Shown here: positions 30,317-40,520 of the stretch, in pieces
Layout: each line of letters opens with the position of its first letter
How positions within the stretch are numbered: the first letter of the stretch is position 1
Assembly (NCBI RefSeq): GCF_001661345.1
Contig: NW_017962917.1
Location: 992,001 to 1,056,000, forward strand
Direction of reading: 5' to 3'
Length of the DNA stretch: 64,000 nucleotides
DNA from: Ascoidea rubescens DSM 1968
Taxonomy: Eukaryota > Ascomycota > Saccharomycetes > Ascoideales > Ascoideaceae
Program-made: the position numbers and the translations under genes
The notes under the pieces: model-generated
Seen by the model: only the letters and a program-made list of their open reading frames with translations
Database searches by the model: none
Told to the model about the DNA's origin: nothing

Positions 30317-32235
30317 ATTAAACTAGAATAACTTGATGAGAATTTAATATGGAAGAGTTGATATTTTTACAGGAAAATCAGTTTTGATTTACCGATTTTA
30401 ATTGTAATCTCAATTCAAGTGTTTATTTTGAATTAATGTGAATGTGGTGATGATTAGTTAAAAATTTCGCAATACAATAAAGCAGAAGAAAAAAAAAATA
30501 GATTGGACGAGTGAAAGCAGGGAGAGAAAATTGAGTCTTATATTTTACAAAACATTACAAGATTTCAAGGAAAGAAAAATAGAGGATATTGATCAACAAA
30601 ATTTAATCAAAAAAATTTAATCAAAACAATCTATAGATTTTTGTTTTTTGCACTTTTTTTGTCTTTTTTTTATTTTTTGTAATTTAAATTATGAAAAAGA
30701 AAAGCACAAAGCAAGAAAGCAAGAAAGCAAGAGCAAAATAAATTCCAAAGAGCAAAAGTTAGGTTCAATTAATATAAAAGGATAAAATAATTAAAACTAA
30801 AAGTGTGAGTTTATAATTTAAAGTATAAATCAGTTTAGAACGTAATCAAATGGTAGGGTATATGACTTGAAATGAAAGAAAATGAAAGAAAAAATGAAAG
30901 AAAAAATGTAATTATGAACTACAATTGGAAATTATCCGTTAATTAATATTTATATATCAAATTAAGTAAATTAAAGTAAAATAAGCAAAAACAAAAGCAA
31001 AATTTAGAAATTTTAGAATTTCAAAAAAAAAAAAGGATGAAAATCACTAACATTTAATAGAAAATTGAATTGCTGAATTGATTTGTTTCTTTTAATTTGA
31101 GAGGAAAAAGCAAAAAAAATATAAACGTAAGAAGAGGAAATTGAATAGTGGAAATTTGAATCATTAGTATTGATTAAGACTTTGTTAAAAGTTAATAAAA
31201 ATTTAGTTAAATGTAGGTGTGAAAACGAGATTTTTTCTCTTGGAACAAATAAATGGTTAAGTTTACGATAAATCCTTAGCAAAGAAAGAAATTGGAAGAG
31301 AGAAATTTAAAGTTTGATAAATAAAACAGTTGATGAATCAGAAACAAAACCGAGTGAAAATGAAAAGTAAAGAGAGAAAAAAGAGCATTGGCAAGAGGAT
31401 TAATTTCACGTAATAAGAATTATAAATAATTTAGGTTTTTGAAAGTCCTGGTCAGCAAATAGCAAATGGAAAATAACAATATATAGATAATATAATTGCA
31501 AAGAATTAGAGTACTGGAAGTAAGACAAACTGGTTGCGGATTTTTTAGATTAAAATTAAAACCAGGTTTCCAACATCTAGATGAAACAGAACAGATTAAG
31601 AAATAGAGAAATTCTGTTGAAATATTGAGGTGAATGAGTTGAAAATAGTGAAATAGCGTAAATTTGAAATAGGCGGGATAAGACTGGAATAACACTAATA
31701 ATATTTGCGACATTATTAAAGTTTTATGATTTAAGAAAAGATAATCCACTTGATCGATATTTTTACAAAGTTTAAAACGTATGAAAATAAGGAACTGAGA
31801 TTAACAACAAATGTAAGTGGTTTCCCACCATTTTATTTTCTGGTTGACCATTTCCATTGATTTAGATGATCAAGAGCAACTTTAGTTTCTCAATTAGAGC
31901 AGCTTGTTGGTGATAAAAAAACAAGACTAATCAAAGTGATTAGGCTTAATGATAAAACACCCTCGCCAAGGACTAGTAATTTTCACAAAGACAAGAATGT
32001 GGGCCAGTCTAAGTGAATATAATAAATCTAAAAGAGCGAAGATGGGAAGGGCCTCCTACGTCCATGATGCTAGGTGCAAATAGAGGATCTAACTGGCGAA
32101 GCACTTGTGTACTACCAGAGCATGAGATTACAAGACAGTCTGGCTCTGAAGTCGTTCTCCTTCTGCTTCTCGTTCTACTTCTGATCGTGATCCAGATATT
32201 CTGGCTCAGGTCTGGGTACTAATGGAGGTGTTTTA
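30317..32235. other. long AT-rich upstream region of the SIT transporter
   Basis: About 1.9 kb with no credible gene. Short tandem GAAAGAAA-type purine repeats lie near 30700-30735 and 30880-30910. The open frames at 31013-31282 and 31420-31749 start with TTG/low-complexity sequence and match nothing known. From about 31990 the base composition becomes GC-richer. Confidence 0.5.
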
Positions 32236-32490
32236 TCAATTCCATCTCCCCAGCCCCAAAAGCGGTCCTGAGATCCTGCATATTGGGGCGTATTGGGACG
32301 TGGCATGGGGGTGATACTTAAACTTATTTTGACAGATCAAAGGGCACCACTCCTGCAGAGCAAAACCTTGGCCTTCCAGAAGCTCGAGCTCGCGTCTCAG
32401 CGCTCTAATCCGGACGCTTTTCCAAAGTACGAACTTAAACAGTACAAACAAGCTTAATACGAGGTTTTTGAATAGTGTCTGCTTGGCCAT
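32236..32490 (-). CDS. possible small membrane protein, 84 residues
   Basis: An ATG-started frame in a GC-richer island. The N-terminus has a hydrophobic segment (NLVLSLFVLFKFVLW, residues ~9-23) followed by basic and then charged residues (RIRALRRELELLEGQ), the layout of a small single-pass membrane protein. No family is recognised and no orthologue is known to me. It may equally be a chance frame in the ATG18 upstream region. Confidence 0.25.
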   Translation of the reverse strand: MAKQTLFKNLVLSLFVLFKFVLWKSVRIRALRRELELLEGQGFALQEWCPLICQNKFKYHPHATSQYAPICRISGPLLGLGRWN

Positions 32491-33142
32491 TATCTATGTA
32501 ACTAATCCGGTGGATTTGACAGAATCAGAACTGTGGCTTTCGACATTTACTTGTTGCGTGATTGGGCCTTCTAGCCCCCTCGATTTGCCTTTCTCTTTTA
32601 CTCCAAGTCAAATGCTCAAACCAATTTGACTGGGGCTAATCGGCGTGAAAATGTTTGCAATCATGAATCTGTTCATTTTTCAATTGGCTTGGCTTGTAGA
32701 CGGAAGCCTCGCTTGACGTGGAATTATAGCTGCCTTTGGCCTAGTGTTTTTTGGCCTCAGAACCCCACAGCTGGAAACTAAACGAACGGGTCATCGATGC
32801 AGGTACAAAAATACTCAGAGGTCGCAGCTGGAAACCGCAGACACATCCGGCTTCCGTGCAGCCGCGCGCACGGATCATTGCACAACCACGTGCAGAGAAC
32901 CACGGTGGACCGGATGTGTGCGCGGAGTGACTCGGATTTCCGTCCGAACAAAACTCAGCTGGAAACAGTTTGGGAGTTGCCTTTAATCGCTAAAGAGTTG
33001 GAGCTGCTAATATCGTTAAGATCGTTGGTACTGATACTGATATCGTCAAGTCTGTTCTTGCAATCAATAGACTGTGTCCTGCGACCACCCCTATCTACAC
33101 TGGTTTTATTGTTCTGTTTCTATCCCTTCTTTGTCTTCAGAG
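32491..33142. promoter_or_regulatory. upstream region of ATG18, GC-rich
   Basis: The spacer contains CACGTG at 32887-32892 inside a GC-rich block (about 32850-32960). The ATG-started frame from 32797 runs into ATG18 in another phase and is treated as a shadow. Confidence 0.45.
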
Positions 33143-35554
33143 ATGCCCCCTTCTACGTTGTCTGCTTCTTCTGCTGCCTCGAGTAACTCTTTGACACCAA
33201 CAGCTTCAAATCCACCTTCAAACTCGAATCCAAAACAAAACTACAAATTAAAATATGCCAGAAATCTAAACCCAATCAATTCAACTGCTGCAGATAACAT
33301 CACTGCCACATCTGCAGATAATGCCCCCAGCGACAACATCGATATCGATAACAATACTAACAATCTTACCATTAATACAAAACCAACCCTTTCTTCTGAT
33401 GACTCTCCCAATAATAATCCCAACATCAATAACGACCCAAACACAAATACAAACACAAACTCATCAGACCCAAATAATACAAAAACTAACACAACCATTA
33501 ATGCTAATATTAACGAAAACTCTAATGATAATAATAATGACAATAATAATAGTAACAATAATAACAATAACGACAATTCTAATGATAACAACAACAGCAA
33601 CTCTAATCAAATTAACGATTCAATTGGTTTTATCAATTTCATTAATTTTAACCAAGATGGCTCTTGTTGCTCAATTGGTACCAAATCTGGCTACAAAATC
33701 TTTAGCTGCTCGCCATTTGGTAAATGCTACACAAAAAAAATCGGTGCAATTGGTATAATTGAAATGCTCTTCTCTTCTTCTCTACTAGCCATTGTCGGTT
33801 TAGGCGACCAGCCAAACATGTCTCCACGTCGTTTAAAACTAATTAACACCAAAAAAAATCTAATCATTTGTGAACTAACCTTTCCAACAACAATCCTATC
33901 TGTAAAATTAAACAAACTAAGACTAATCGTTCTCTTGGAAGACCAAATTTACGTCTACAATATAACAAACATGAAACTATTGCATATCATAGACATCCCA
34001 CCAAACCCAAATGGCATCATAGCTTTGAGTCCTTCAATTCAAAACAACTATCTAGCCTATCCATCTCCCCCAAGAACCTTATCTTCAACTAATCCACTAG
34101 GATCAAACAACATCATGAATAATCAAAACAATCACAACAATCTATCAAATTCCATCCTACTAAACCACAATCTAAACAATAACCTAAATAACAGCATCAA
34201 CAATAACAATAATGACTCGAATAATTCAAACCAAAAAGACTTGAAAGATTCAAACACAAGAACTGGCGATGTAACAATATTCGACACAAAGACTTTACAA
34301 CCAATCTGTGTCATTGAAGCTCACAAGGCTTCTCTAGCAACAATAACCTTATCATCTGATGGTTTGTTACTAGCCACTGCTTCCGATAAAGGCACCATCG
34401 TTCGTGTCTTTTCAATTGAAACTGGCGAAAAACTATACCAATTCAGAAGAGGCACTTATGGTACAACCATTTACTCTTTGAGCTTCAGCAATGATAATAA
34501 ATTTTTAACCGCAAGTTCCGCAACAGAGACTGTCCATATTTTCAGACTAGGCCAAGAAGAATTAAACAACACAAAATATCTATCAAATGATTACTCTTCT
34601 CCTGCAAACCTATCTAATAATGTATCAATCAACTCAATTAATTCAATTAATTCAATTAGTTCAACCAAATCAAATAGCACCTCAAATTCAATAAATTCTT
34701 CATATTCAAAACAAAACAATTCTCATAATCACACTGATAATGACAACGAATCTAATGACCCAAATATAAATAATAATACCCACGATAATATTGATGATCA
34801 TCTCTATACAAATGGCGACTCTAATATAAAATCTAAAAACATCACTGCTAACGATATGAACGATAACGATAACCAAAATAATGACAACAATGATCAAAAT
34901 AACCTTGATCTGCCAAGACGTTCATCTGTATCCTCATATGGCTCCTTGGGTTCAATCGATGTCATTGAAAGCTCAAACGATTTGGATTCTTTAAATCCAA
35001 CAGCAATGGCCAATATCAACCCCTCAAATAATACCCAGATCCTTAAATCTACAAAACCAATAATTGACTCATCAAGAAGAACTGTTGGTAGAATAATCCG
35101 TCAATCTTCTCAATCTTTAGGTAGAAAAGCTGCTGAAAAAATGGGTATATATTTACCAAGAAGAGTGAAATCAGTCCTAAAGCCAACCAGACATTTTGCT
35201 TCATTGAAATTGCCTGCTTCAAATGGCACTAAAAGTGTCGTGGCGATTGGCAAAGAAATCTCAAAAAATATCATATTAAGCAACTTTCTAATTAACCCAG
35301 CTAATGGTCAAGCAAATGGTAATGCCCCAAATTTAAATAATACAATCAATAGCACTAACACTAAAAATCCTTCTAATGATTCAAGTTTAGCTTTAAATTC
35401 AAGTGAATCCAAAATAGTCGATTTATTACATGTTATGGTTATTACGAGTGAAGGCATATTTTACAATTATGGATTAGATCCTAAAAGAGGCGGAGATTGT
35501 ATACTATTGAACCAATATAGCTTGATAAGTGCAGGTAATAGTGAAAGAAAATAA
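33143..35554 (+). CDS. ATG18: PROPPIN WD-repeat autophagy protein Atg18
   Basis: A PI3P/PI(3,5)P2-binding beta-propeller needed for autophagosome formation and vacuole phosphoinositide balance. The lipid-binding FRRG motif is at residues 434-437 (YQFRRGTYG), after ATASDKGTIVRVFSIETGEK. The closing part matches Atg18: SLGRKAAEKMGIYLPRRVKS, then TRHFASLKLPAS and MVITSEGIFYNYGLDPKRGG. The ATG at 33143 gives 803 residues versus 500 in S. cerevisiae; the frame before it starts only with GTG. The excess is an Asn-rich N-terminus of ~150 residues, an insert near 34090-34250, and a ~150-residue Asn/Ser insert after the FRRG blade (34570-34910), corresponding to the variable loop of Atg18. Confidence 0.95.
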   Translation: MPPSTLSASSAASSNSLTPTASNPPSNSNPKQNYKLKYARNLNPINSTAADNITATSADNAPSDNIDIDNNTNNLTINTKPTLSSDDSPNNNPNINNDPNTNTNTNSSDPNNTKTNTTINANINENSNDNNNDNNNSNNNNNNDNSNDNNNSNSNQINDSIGFINFINFNQDGSCCSIGTKSGYKIFSCSPFGKCYTKKIGAIGIIEMLFSSSLLAIVGLGDQPNMSPRRLKLINTKKNLIICELTFPTTILSVKLNKLRLIVLLEDQIYVYNITNMKLLHIIDIPPNPNGIIALSPSIQNNYLAYPSPPRTLSSTNPLGSNNIMNNQNNHNNLSNSILLNHNLNNNLNNSINNNNNDSNNSNQKDLKDSNTRTGDVTIFDTKTLQPICVIEAHKASLATITLSSDGLLLATASDKGTIVRVFSIETGEKLYQFRRGTYGTTIYSLSFSNDNKFLTASSATETVHIFRLGQEELNNTKYLSNDYSSPANLSNNVSINSINSINSISSTKSNSTSNSINSSYSKQNNSHNHTDNDNESNDPNINNNTHDNIDDHLYTNGDSNIKSKNITANDMNDNDNQNNDNNDQNNLDLPRRSSVSSYGSLGSIDVIESSNDLDSLNPTAMANINPSNNTQILKSTKPIIDSSRRTVGRIIRQSSQSLGRKAAEKMGIYLPRRVKSVLKPTRHFASLKLPASNGTKSVVAIGKEISKNIILSNFLINPANGQANGNAPNLNNTINSTNTKNPSNDSSLALNSSESKIVDLLHVMVITSEGIFYNYGLDPKRGGDCILLNQYSLISAGNSERK

Positions 35555-35814
35555 TTTAAATTAAAATTAGATAGCAAGTTGGAAATAGGAAGTCTGATAC
35601 TCAGTTTTAAAATTTAACTCCTATTTGAGTGCTCATTATTACCTCTCATAGTTCATTGATCATTTTTACTATTTTCTATTTTTTTTTCTTTTTATTTACT
35701 TTTTGTGAATCACTTATAAACTTTTATTGATTTTTTATTTTTCGGATATAACTATCAATGTCTTTTTAATTTTTTAGCTGTTAGTGTCTGAGATTTATAT
35801 TTTAATTTTTCAAC

Positions 35815-35861
<47 letters not shown>

Positions 35862-36123
35862 TTATTTATTATTGTATCAATTTCTATCTAATTAAGTATA
35901 TTATAATAAAAATATTTGCATATTGTATTTAAATGATGAATATTTAAAATCTATTTATTAAAAAAAATTAGTTTAAAGAATTAAAAAGGGGTTGTAAAAA
36001 AAAAAAAAAGGAAGATAATAAATTAATAAATCATTAAATACATTAAATGCTGAATAAAAAATAACTAAAAATGGAACAAAATAAGAGAATCTTTAGTATA
36101 TTTCTTTTTCATGTTCTATTAAT
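35555..36123. other. convergent 3' spacer ATG18/FRS1
   Basis: 569 bp without a gene. It holds an (ATTT)n microsatellite of about 12 units (35816-35865) and A-rich runs. Confidence 0.6.
35816..35865. repeat. (ATTT)n microsatellite
   Basis: About twelve perfect 4-bp units in the ATG18/FRS1 3' spacer. Confidence 0.85.
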
Positions 36124-37917
36124 TTATAGGAAAACTTCAATATTCAATTCAACAGATGAAACAGCAAATGGAAGGTTAAAATTTTTGGAAACATTAGGAT
36201 GGATAACACCGATTTCACCAATACATTTAGCTTCGGATTTATCATCTCTCCAGAAGACTTTAGCACCTCTTCCTGGAAAAAAGACTTTATCATCGTCATT
36301 GCCTTCAATCCAGTAACCTCTGGAAGTAGTGTCTTGATCAGGGTTTTCAATCCAGGGAGATCTCATAGTTTCCATGATTTTATCTAACAAACCTTGGATA
36401 ATTTCAAAACCAGAGTTTTTGCCAGCATAGATGGCACACCAATTTCTTTGATTTAAAGCTCTTCTTTCTAGCTTATCATTTTTTAATACAATATCCCCAA
36501 CTTCAAAAATTTTAATGGGCAAAGAGTGTTTTTGGTTTTCTCTTGTTGTCTTCAATAAACCAGGCAATAAGGATGTTCTTACGACTTGATATTCAAATGT
36601 TTTTGGATTTGCTAATTTGACAGCCAAATCGTTATTATCGACTCTGTTTAAAAATTTGAAATTTTCATCATGAGAACATAAAGTCAATGGCATAACTTCT
36701 GACCATGAAGATTGAGAATTTGCAATTCTAATAATATCAGTTACTTTTGATATTGGTAACAAACTTCCAGTGATTGCAACTGAATTCAATTCTGTATCAG
36801 CTTTCCTGCTTTTGATTAAATTATTATAACCGTAAGCAATACCAACATCTTCCATAATATCACATTGATGTAAGATATCAGGTCTTGTGATTGGGATTTT
36901 AACATTGATAATGTTTGGGTCAGAGGAAGATTGTTCCCCAGATAAGGACATTTTAATTAGTAATTGGCAAATTTGATCAGATGTTAAATTCAAACCAAGG
37001 CAACGATTCACATAGTCAATTTCACAAGGCATTTCTCTTATTGATAGATTTGGGGTGATTCTTGATTGGTTATTATGGTTTGAGATTATTTGAATTTGTT
37101 CAACTTGAAATGGGTTAGATTCAGAATATCTCGAGAACATTGCAATCAATTGATTTAAGACGATTTCGATTTTGGTTTTGTCGGTACCAGTTAATTCAAT
37201 AAAGACGTTTTTGGTATCTAAGGTGATTTTGGATAGATTCGAATTAATAATTGGTGGCAATGAGGCTATATTATCCCTAGAATCCAATATGAGAGGAAAT
37301 TTATCTGAATTTTCAATAATGTGTAAGAATTTGCCTAAATTTTTGTCCTTTTGATAAAATTCAATGAAGCTTTCACCATTGACAACTTGCGATTGGTTCA
37401 AAGGTATGAAACTGATATCAATTGGTTTGGAAGCTCTGTAGTGAAAATTTGGTAATAATTTATCAAGATCATGAGTACCAATTGCTACTAAAGTTCTATT
37501 TCGACATAAATTTGAGTGCAATTTGTCTTGTAAAGTGATGAAGGAATCATAAATCTTCTGGGTAAATTTGATGTTTCTTAAAATTGCAGCAGCAGCATAT
37601 GGACGAATGGATTGAGTTGATTCATCAATTGTGAGAGTGAAATTAGGTTTATCCAATAAATAAGAGTAGGTTGGAGTGGACTTTTGATGTAAAAACTCGT
37701 TTAAGGACTGAGCGATTCCCTCAATACACAACAAATCGTATCTGTTAGCAGGAATATCAATCTTCAATTGAGGTTTTTCGCCTGGCAAACAATCATTGGT
37801 TGTATCTTCGTCCAACTCAATACCAAATTCAAAACACAAGTCGTCAAACTCCTGGGTGGTGAACTCTCTGCCCAACAGTTCAAAGAGGTCAGCTTTATCA
37901 ACAGCAACAGTAGGCAT
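36124..37917 (-). CDS. FRS1: cytosolic phenylalanyl-tRNA synthetase beta subunit
   Basis: The beta subunit of the alpha2beta2 cytosolic PheRS; it carries the editing (B3/B4) and structural domains and supports Phe-tRNA charging. Strong collinear identity to yeast Frs1 is seen throughout: [20 protein letters not shown] at the N-terminus, [76 protein letters not shown] and [17 protein letters not shown]. The 597-residue length fits the yeast 595. The ATG at 37915-37917 is used; two codons further upstream there is only a TTG. A TGACTCA Gcn4-type site at 38111 in the shared promoter suits a synthetase gene. Confidence 0.97.
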   Translation of the reverse strand: MPTVAVDKADLFELLGREFTTQEFDDLCFEFGIELDEDTTNDCLPGEKPQLKIDIPANRYDLLCIEGIAQSLNEFLHQKSTPTYSYLLDKPNFTLTIDESTQSIRPYAAAAILRNIKFTQKIYDSFITLQDKLHSNLCRNRTLVAIGTHDLDKLLPNFHYRASKPIDISFIPLNQSQVVNGESFIEFYQKDKNLGKFLHIIENSDKFPLILDSRDNIASLPPIINSNLSKITLDTKNVFIELTGTDKTKIEIVLNQLIAMFSRYSESNPFQVEQIQIISNHNNQSRITPNLSIREMPCEIDYVNRCLGLNLTSDQICQLLIKMSLSGEQSSSDPNIINVKIPITRPDILHQCDIMEDVGIAYGYNNLIKSRKADTELNSVAITGSLLPISKVTDIIRIANSQSSWSEVMPLTLCSHDENFKFLNRVDNNDLAVKLANPKTFEYQVVRTSLLPGLLKTTRENQKHSLPIKIFEVGDIVLKNDKLERRALNQRNWCAIYAGKNSGFEIIQGLLDKIMETMRSPWIENPDQDTTSRGYWIEGNDDDKVFFPGRGAKVFWRDDKSEAKCIGEIGVIHPNVSKNFNLPFAVSSVELNIEVFL

Positions 37918-38364
37918 ATCCAATTAAGTAGAACAAAGAATAGGAAACAAAGAATAGGAAACACAGATAAGCACTGAATCAGGTTGTTTATCGTTGTTTA
38001 TCGTTGTTTATCGTTGTTTATCGTTGGCTATCGTTGTTATTATTTGTCATTATCACTGATAAATTAAAATTTTTACGCTGCAAGTGAAAAATCTCACTAA
38101 CCGGACGCTCTGACTCACCGGCCACTTTGTGCTAACCGGACAACAGTCACCTGACGTCAAACATGCCCGGGCCATGTCGGACGTGCTGTTTTGGGCTGCT
38201 CCGCGCTTCCCGCGCTTAACTACGGAGTTGATTATGAATACGTAAAGCGAAAAGTCTGGCGATGGTGGAGGAGACTCAGCAGCAATGATTTGCACGATTA
38301 TCGGTGAGTGATAGGCTATCTCGTTTCGTCAGAAGACATTGGGTTGGTTTTATTGCAGTGAACA
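37918..38364. promoter_or_regulatory. divergent promoter FRS1/SCJ1
   Basis: 447 bp. A 10-bp tandem (TTGTTTATCG, about five units with the last variant) spans 37984-38036, next to FRS1. A GC-rich part (38090-38240) holds TGACTCA at 38111-38117 and two CCGGAC elements. Confidence 0.5.
37984..38036. repeat. 10-bp tandem repeat TTGTTTATCG
   Basis: About five tandem units, the last one changed to TTGGCTATCG, located 65-120 bp upstream of the FRS1 ATG. Confidence 0.8.
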
Positions 38365-39492
38365 ATGAGAGCTTTTGGCAGATTGATAGCATTGCTAGTG
38401 ATGTTCAATTTAGTATTGGTGTCCTTGGTTAATGGTCAAGAGACTGACTTGTACAAGGTGCTCGATGTTCCAAGAGACGCCTCTGATAAGGACATCAAGA
38501 AGGCCTACAGGGTGTTGAGCAAGAAATACCATCCAGACAAGAATCCCAACGACGAGCTGTCTCACCAGAAATTCATTGAAATCGGTGAAGCCTACGAGAT
38601 CCTCAGCGATAGCGAGAAAAGGCAGGTTTACGATAACTATGGCTATGAAGCTGTCAAAAATGGGCAGAATCCAAACCAGCAACAGCAGCAACACGATCCC
38701 TTTGATTTCTTTCAGCATATGTTTGGTGGCAACAGAGGTAATCAAAAAAATGTTAGAAAACAAAAGGGCCAGAACATTCAAGTTAACATCGAATTAACCT
38801 TGAATGAGTACTACAATGGTGATTTGAAAGAATACCAAATTAATTTAAAGACAGTTTGTGATCATTGCCATGGCACTGCTTCGGAGGATGGTAAAGAACA
38901 TAAATGCAACGAGTGTAATGGCTCGGGCCTAAAGGTTATTAAAAGACAATTAGGTCCAGGAATGTTTCAAACTTTTCAAACCACTTGTCCAAAATGTCAA
39001 GGAAAGGGCAAATTAATTAAAAACTATTGCAAAAAATGTAATGGCCAGGGTATAATTGATTCAACAAAATCCTTCAATATTCATGTTTCTCCCGGTGTTG
39101 ATAGACATCATGTTCAAGTCTTTGAAAATCAAGCTAATCAATACCCGGATAAAAATATTATTCCTGGTGACCTATTGTTTCAATTTAATGAAAACTATTC
39201 TAAAAATAACCTAGGTTATAGAAGAAGAGGCAATAACCTATTCAGAACTGAATATCTATCTCTCAAAGAAGCATTATTGGGTAATTGGAAAAGACAGCTC
39301 GATTTCTTCAATAAAGATGAACCTGTTCATATAAAAAGAATTAAAAATCAAATTGTTACAAATGATGAGATTGAAATCATTAAAAATAAAGGTATGCCAA
39401 TACCGGAATCTGATGATCAATTTGGTGATTTATATATTCAATATAAAATTATAATGCCTGTTGGTTTAAAAAATCCACATGATGAGTTTTAA
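38365..39492 (+). CDS. SCJ1: ER-lumenal DnaJ/Hsp40 co-chaperone
   Basis: A co-chaperone of the ER Hsp70 Kar2 in folding and ER-associated degradation. Residues 1-24 are a signal peptide. The J domain (~28-95) contains the HPD motif in KKYHPDKNP. A short Gln/Phe region (GGNRGNQ) replaces a long G/F linker. The cysteine-rich zinc region has four CxxCxGxx units (CDHCHGTA, CNECNGSG, CPKCQGKG, CKKCNGQG). The protein ends in HDEF, which fits a K/HDEL-type ER retention signal with a terminal Phe rather than Leu. The 375-residue length equals yeast Scj1 (377). The ATG at 38365 is the first in frame. Confidence 0.95.
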   Translation: MRAFGRLIALLVMFNLVLVSLVNGQETDLYKVLDVPRDASDKDIKKAYRVLSKKYHPDKNPNDELSHQKFIEIGEAYEILSDSEKRQVYDNYGYEAVKNGQNPNQQQQQHDPFDFFQHMFGGNRGNQKNVRKQKGQNIQVNIELTLNEYYNGDLKEYQINLKTVCDHCHGTASEDGKEHKCNECNGSGLKVIKRQLGPGMFQTFQTTCPKCQGKGKLIKNYCKKCNGQGIIDSTKSFNIHVSPGVDRHHVQVFENQANQYPDKNIIPGDLLFQFNENYSKNNLGYRRRGNNLFRTEYLSLKEALLGNWKRQLDFFNKDEPVHIKRIKNQIVTNDEIEIIKNKGMPIPESDDQFGDLYIQYKIIMPVGLKNPHDEF

Positions 39493-40520
39493 TTTTGTTA
39501 AATAAATAATAAATAATAGTAAGTAATAGTAAGTAATAATAAATAATAATAAATAACAGATAACTAAATAGATAAATTAAAAAAAAATTAAAAATTTAAA
39601 AAATCAAGTAAAATTTATAAGTAAGTAAAGTAAAGTGAGGTACTAGTAATATTTCAATTTTTTATCAGAATTGTACAAAGGATTAATAAAATTTTATAAA
39701 CAGAAAATGGTAATAAGAAAATAGTAATAAGTAAATGGGTAAAACAAAATGAATTAATCAAAGGAATTAACTAACAAATAATCAAGTAGTTAAGAATAGG
39801 TCAAAAGAATAAAAAAACAAGTAAATAAGTAAATAAGTAAATAAGTAGATAAGTAAATAAGTAAATCAATTATGAAAAAAGGGCATAATATTACTTTTCT
39901 TAAAAATAAAACAAAAAATAAAAATCAATGATAAAGGTAAAGAATAAGACAAAATAGTTGGGGAATAAGTAATATAAAAGGGTAAAAGGGAAAAAAGTGA
40001 ATAAAAAGTAAAAAAACAAAAAGAGGAAAATAAGGAAATAGAGGAAATAGAGGAAAAAGAGGAAAGAGGAAAGAGGAAAGAGGAAAAAGTCAAAAGTATA
40101 AATAAATATAAAATATAAGAAAATTTTATAAATGATTATAAAATATAAAATATAAAAAAATAAAAAATTAACAATAGAACATCAGGGTATAACAGCTCTA
40201 TATAAAAAAAGTTATAAAACTGATTTTAAAATTCACCTAAAAATTCCAAAAAAAAAATATTCTAAAACTTATTCATTTTTAAAGTCTAAAAAGCTTGAAA
40301 ACAAAAAGATATTTGATAAAAAATAACAAATAAAATTGTTTGATGTTATTGATATTTGATTCTGGGTATCTTTTTTTTTTCTTCTTGGTTGTTGATTGGT
40401 TGTTGATTTTGGAATGAATTTCTTTTAAACACATTTTAGTCTAGCTAGAATGACTGTTCTTTCCTTTTCTTTTTTTTTTTGATCAATTTTCTTTATATTT
40501 TCTTAAAATTAGTTTTAAAT
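39493..40520. other. 1 kb AT-rich convergent 3' spacer SCJ1/KAP95
   Basis: No gene is seen. Simple tandems include AAATAATAAATAATA near 39500-39560, AAGTAAATAAGTAAAT (39818-39868) and GAGGAAA/AGAGGAAAG (40021-40090). The antisense open frame over the last tandem is low-complexity Ser/Phe/Leu and is rejected. Confidence 0.6.

Noticed and set aside
32797-33186. 129-residue ATG-started frame overlapping the ATG18 start
   Set aside because: It runs into the well-supported ATG18 coding region in another frame and has no recognisable domain.
37984-38036. CRISPR-like array
   Set aside because: Contiguous 10-bp tandem units without spacers, in a yeast nuclear promoter; other tandems in the window have the same nature.
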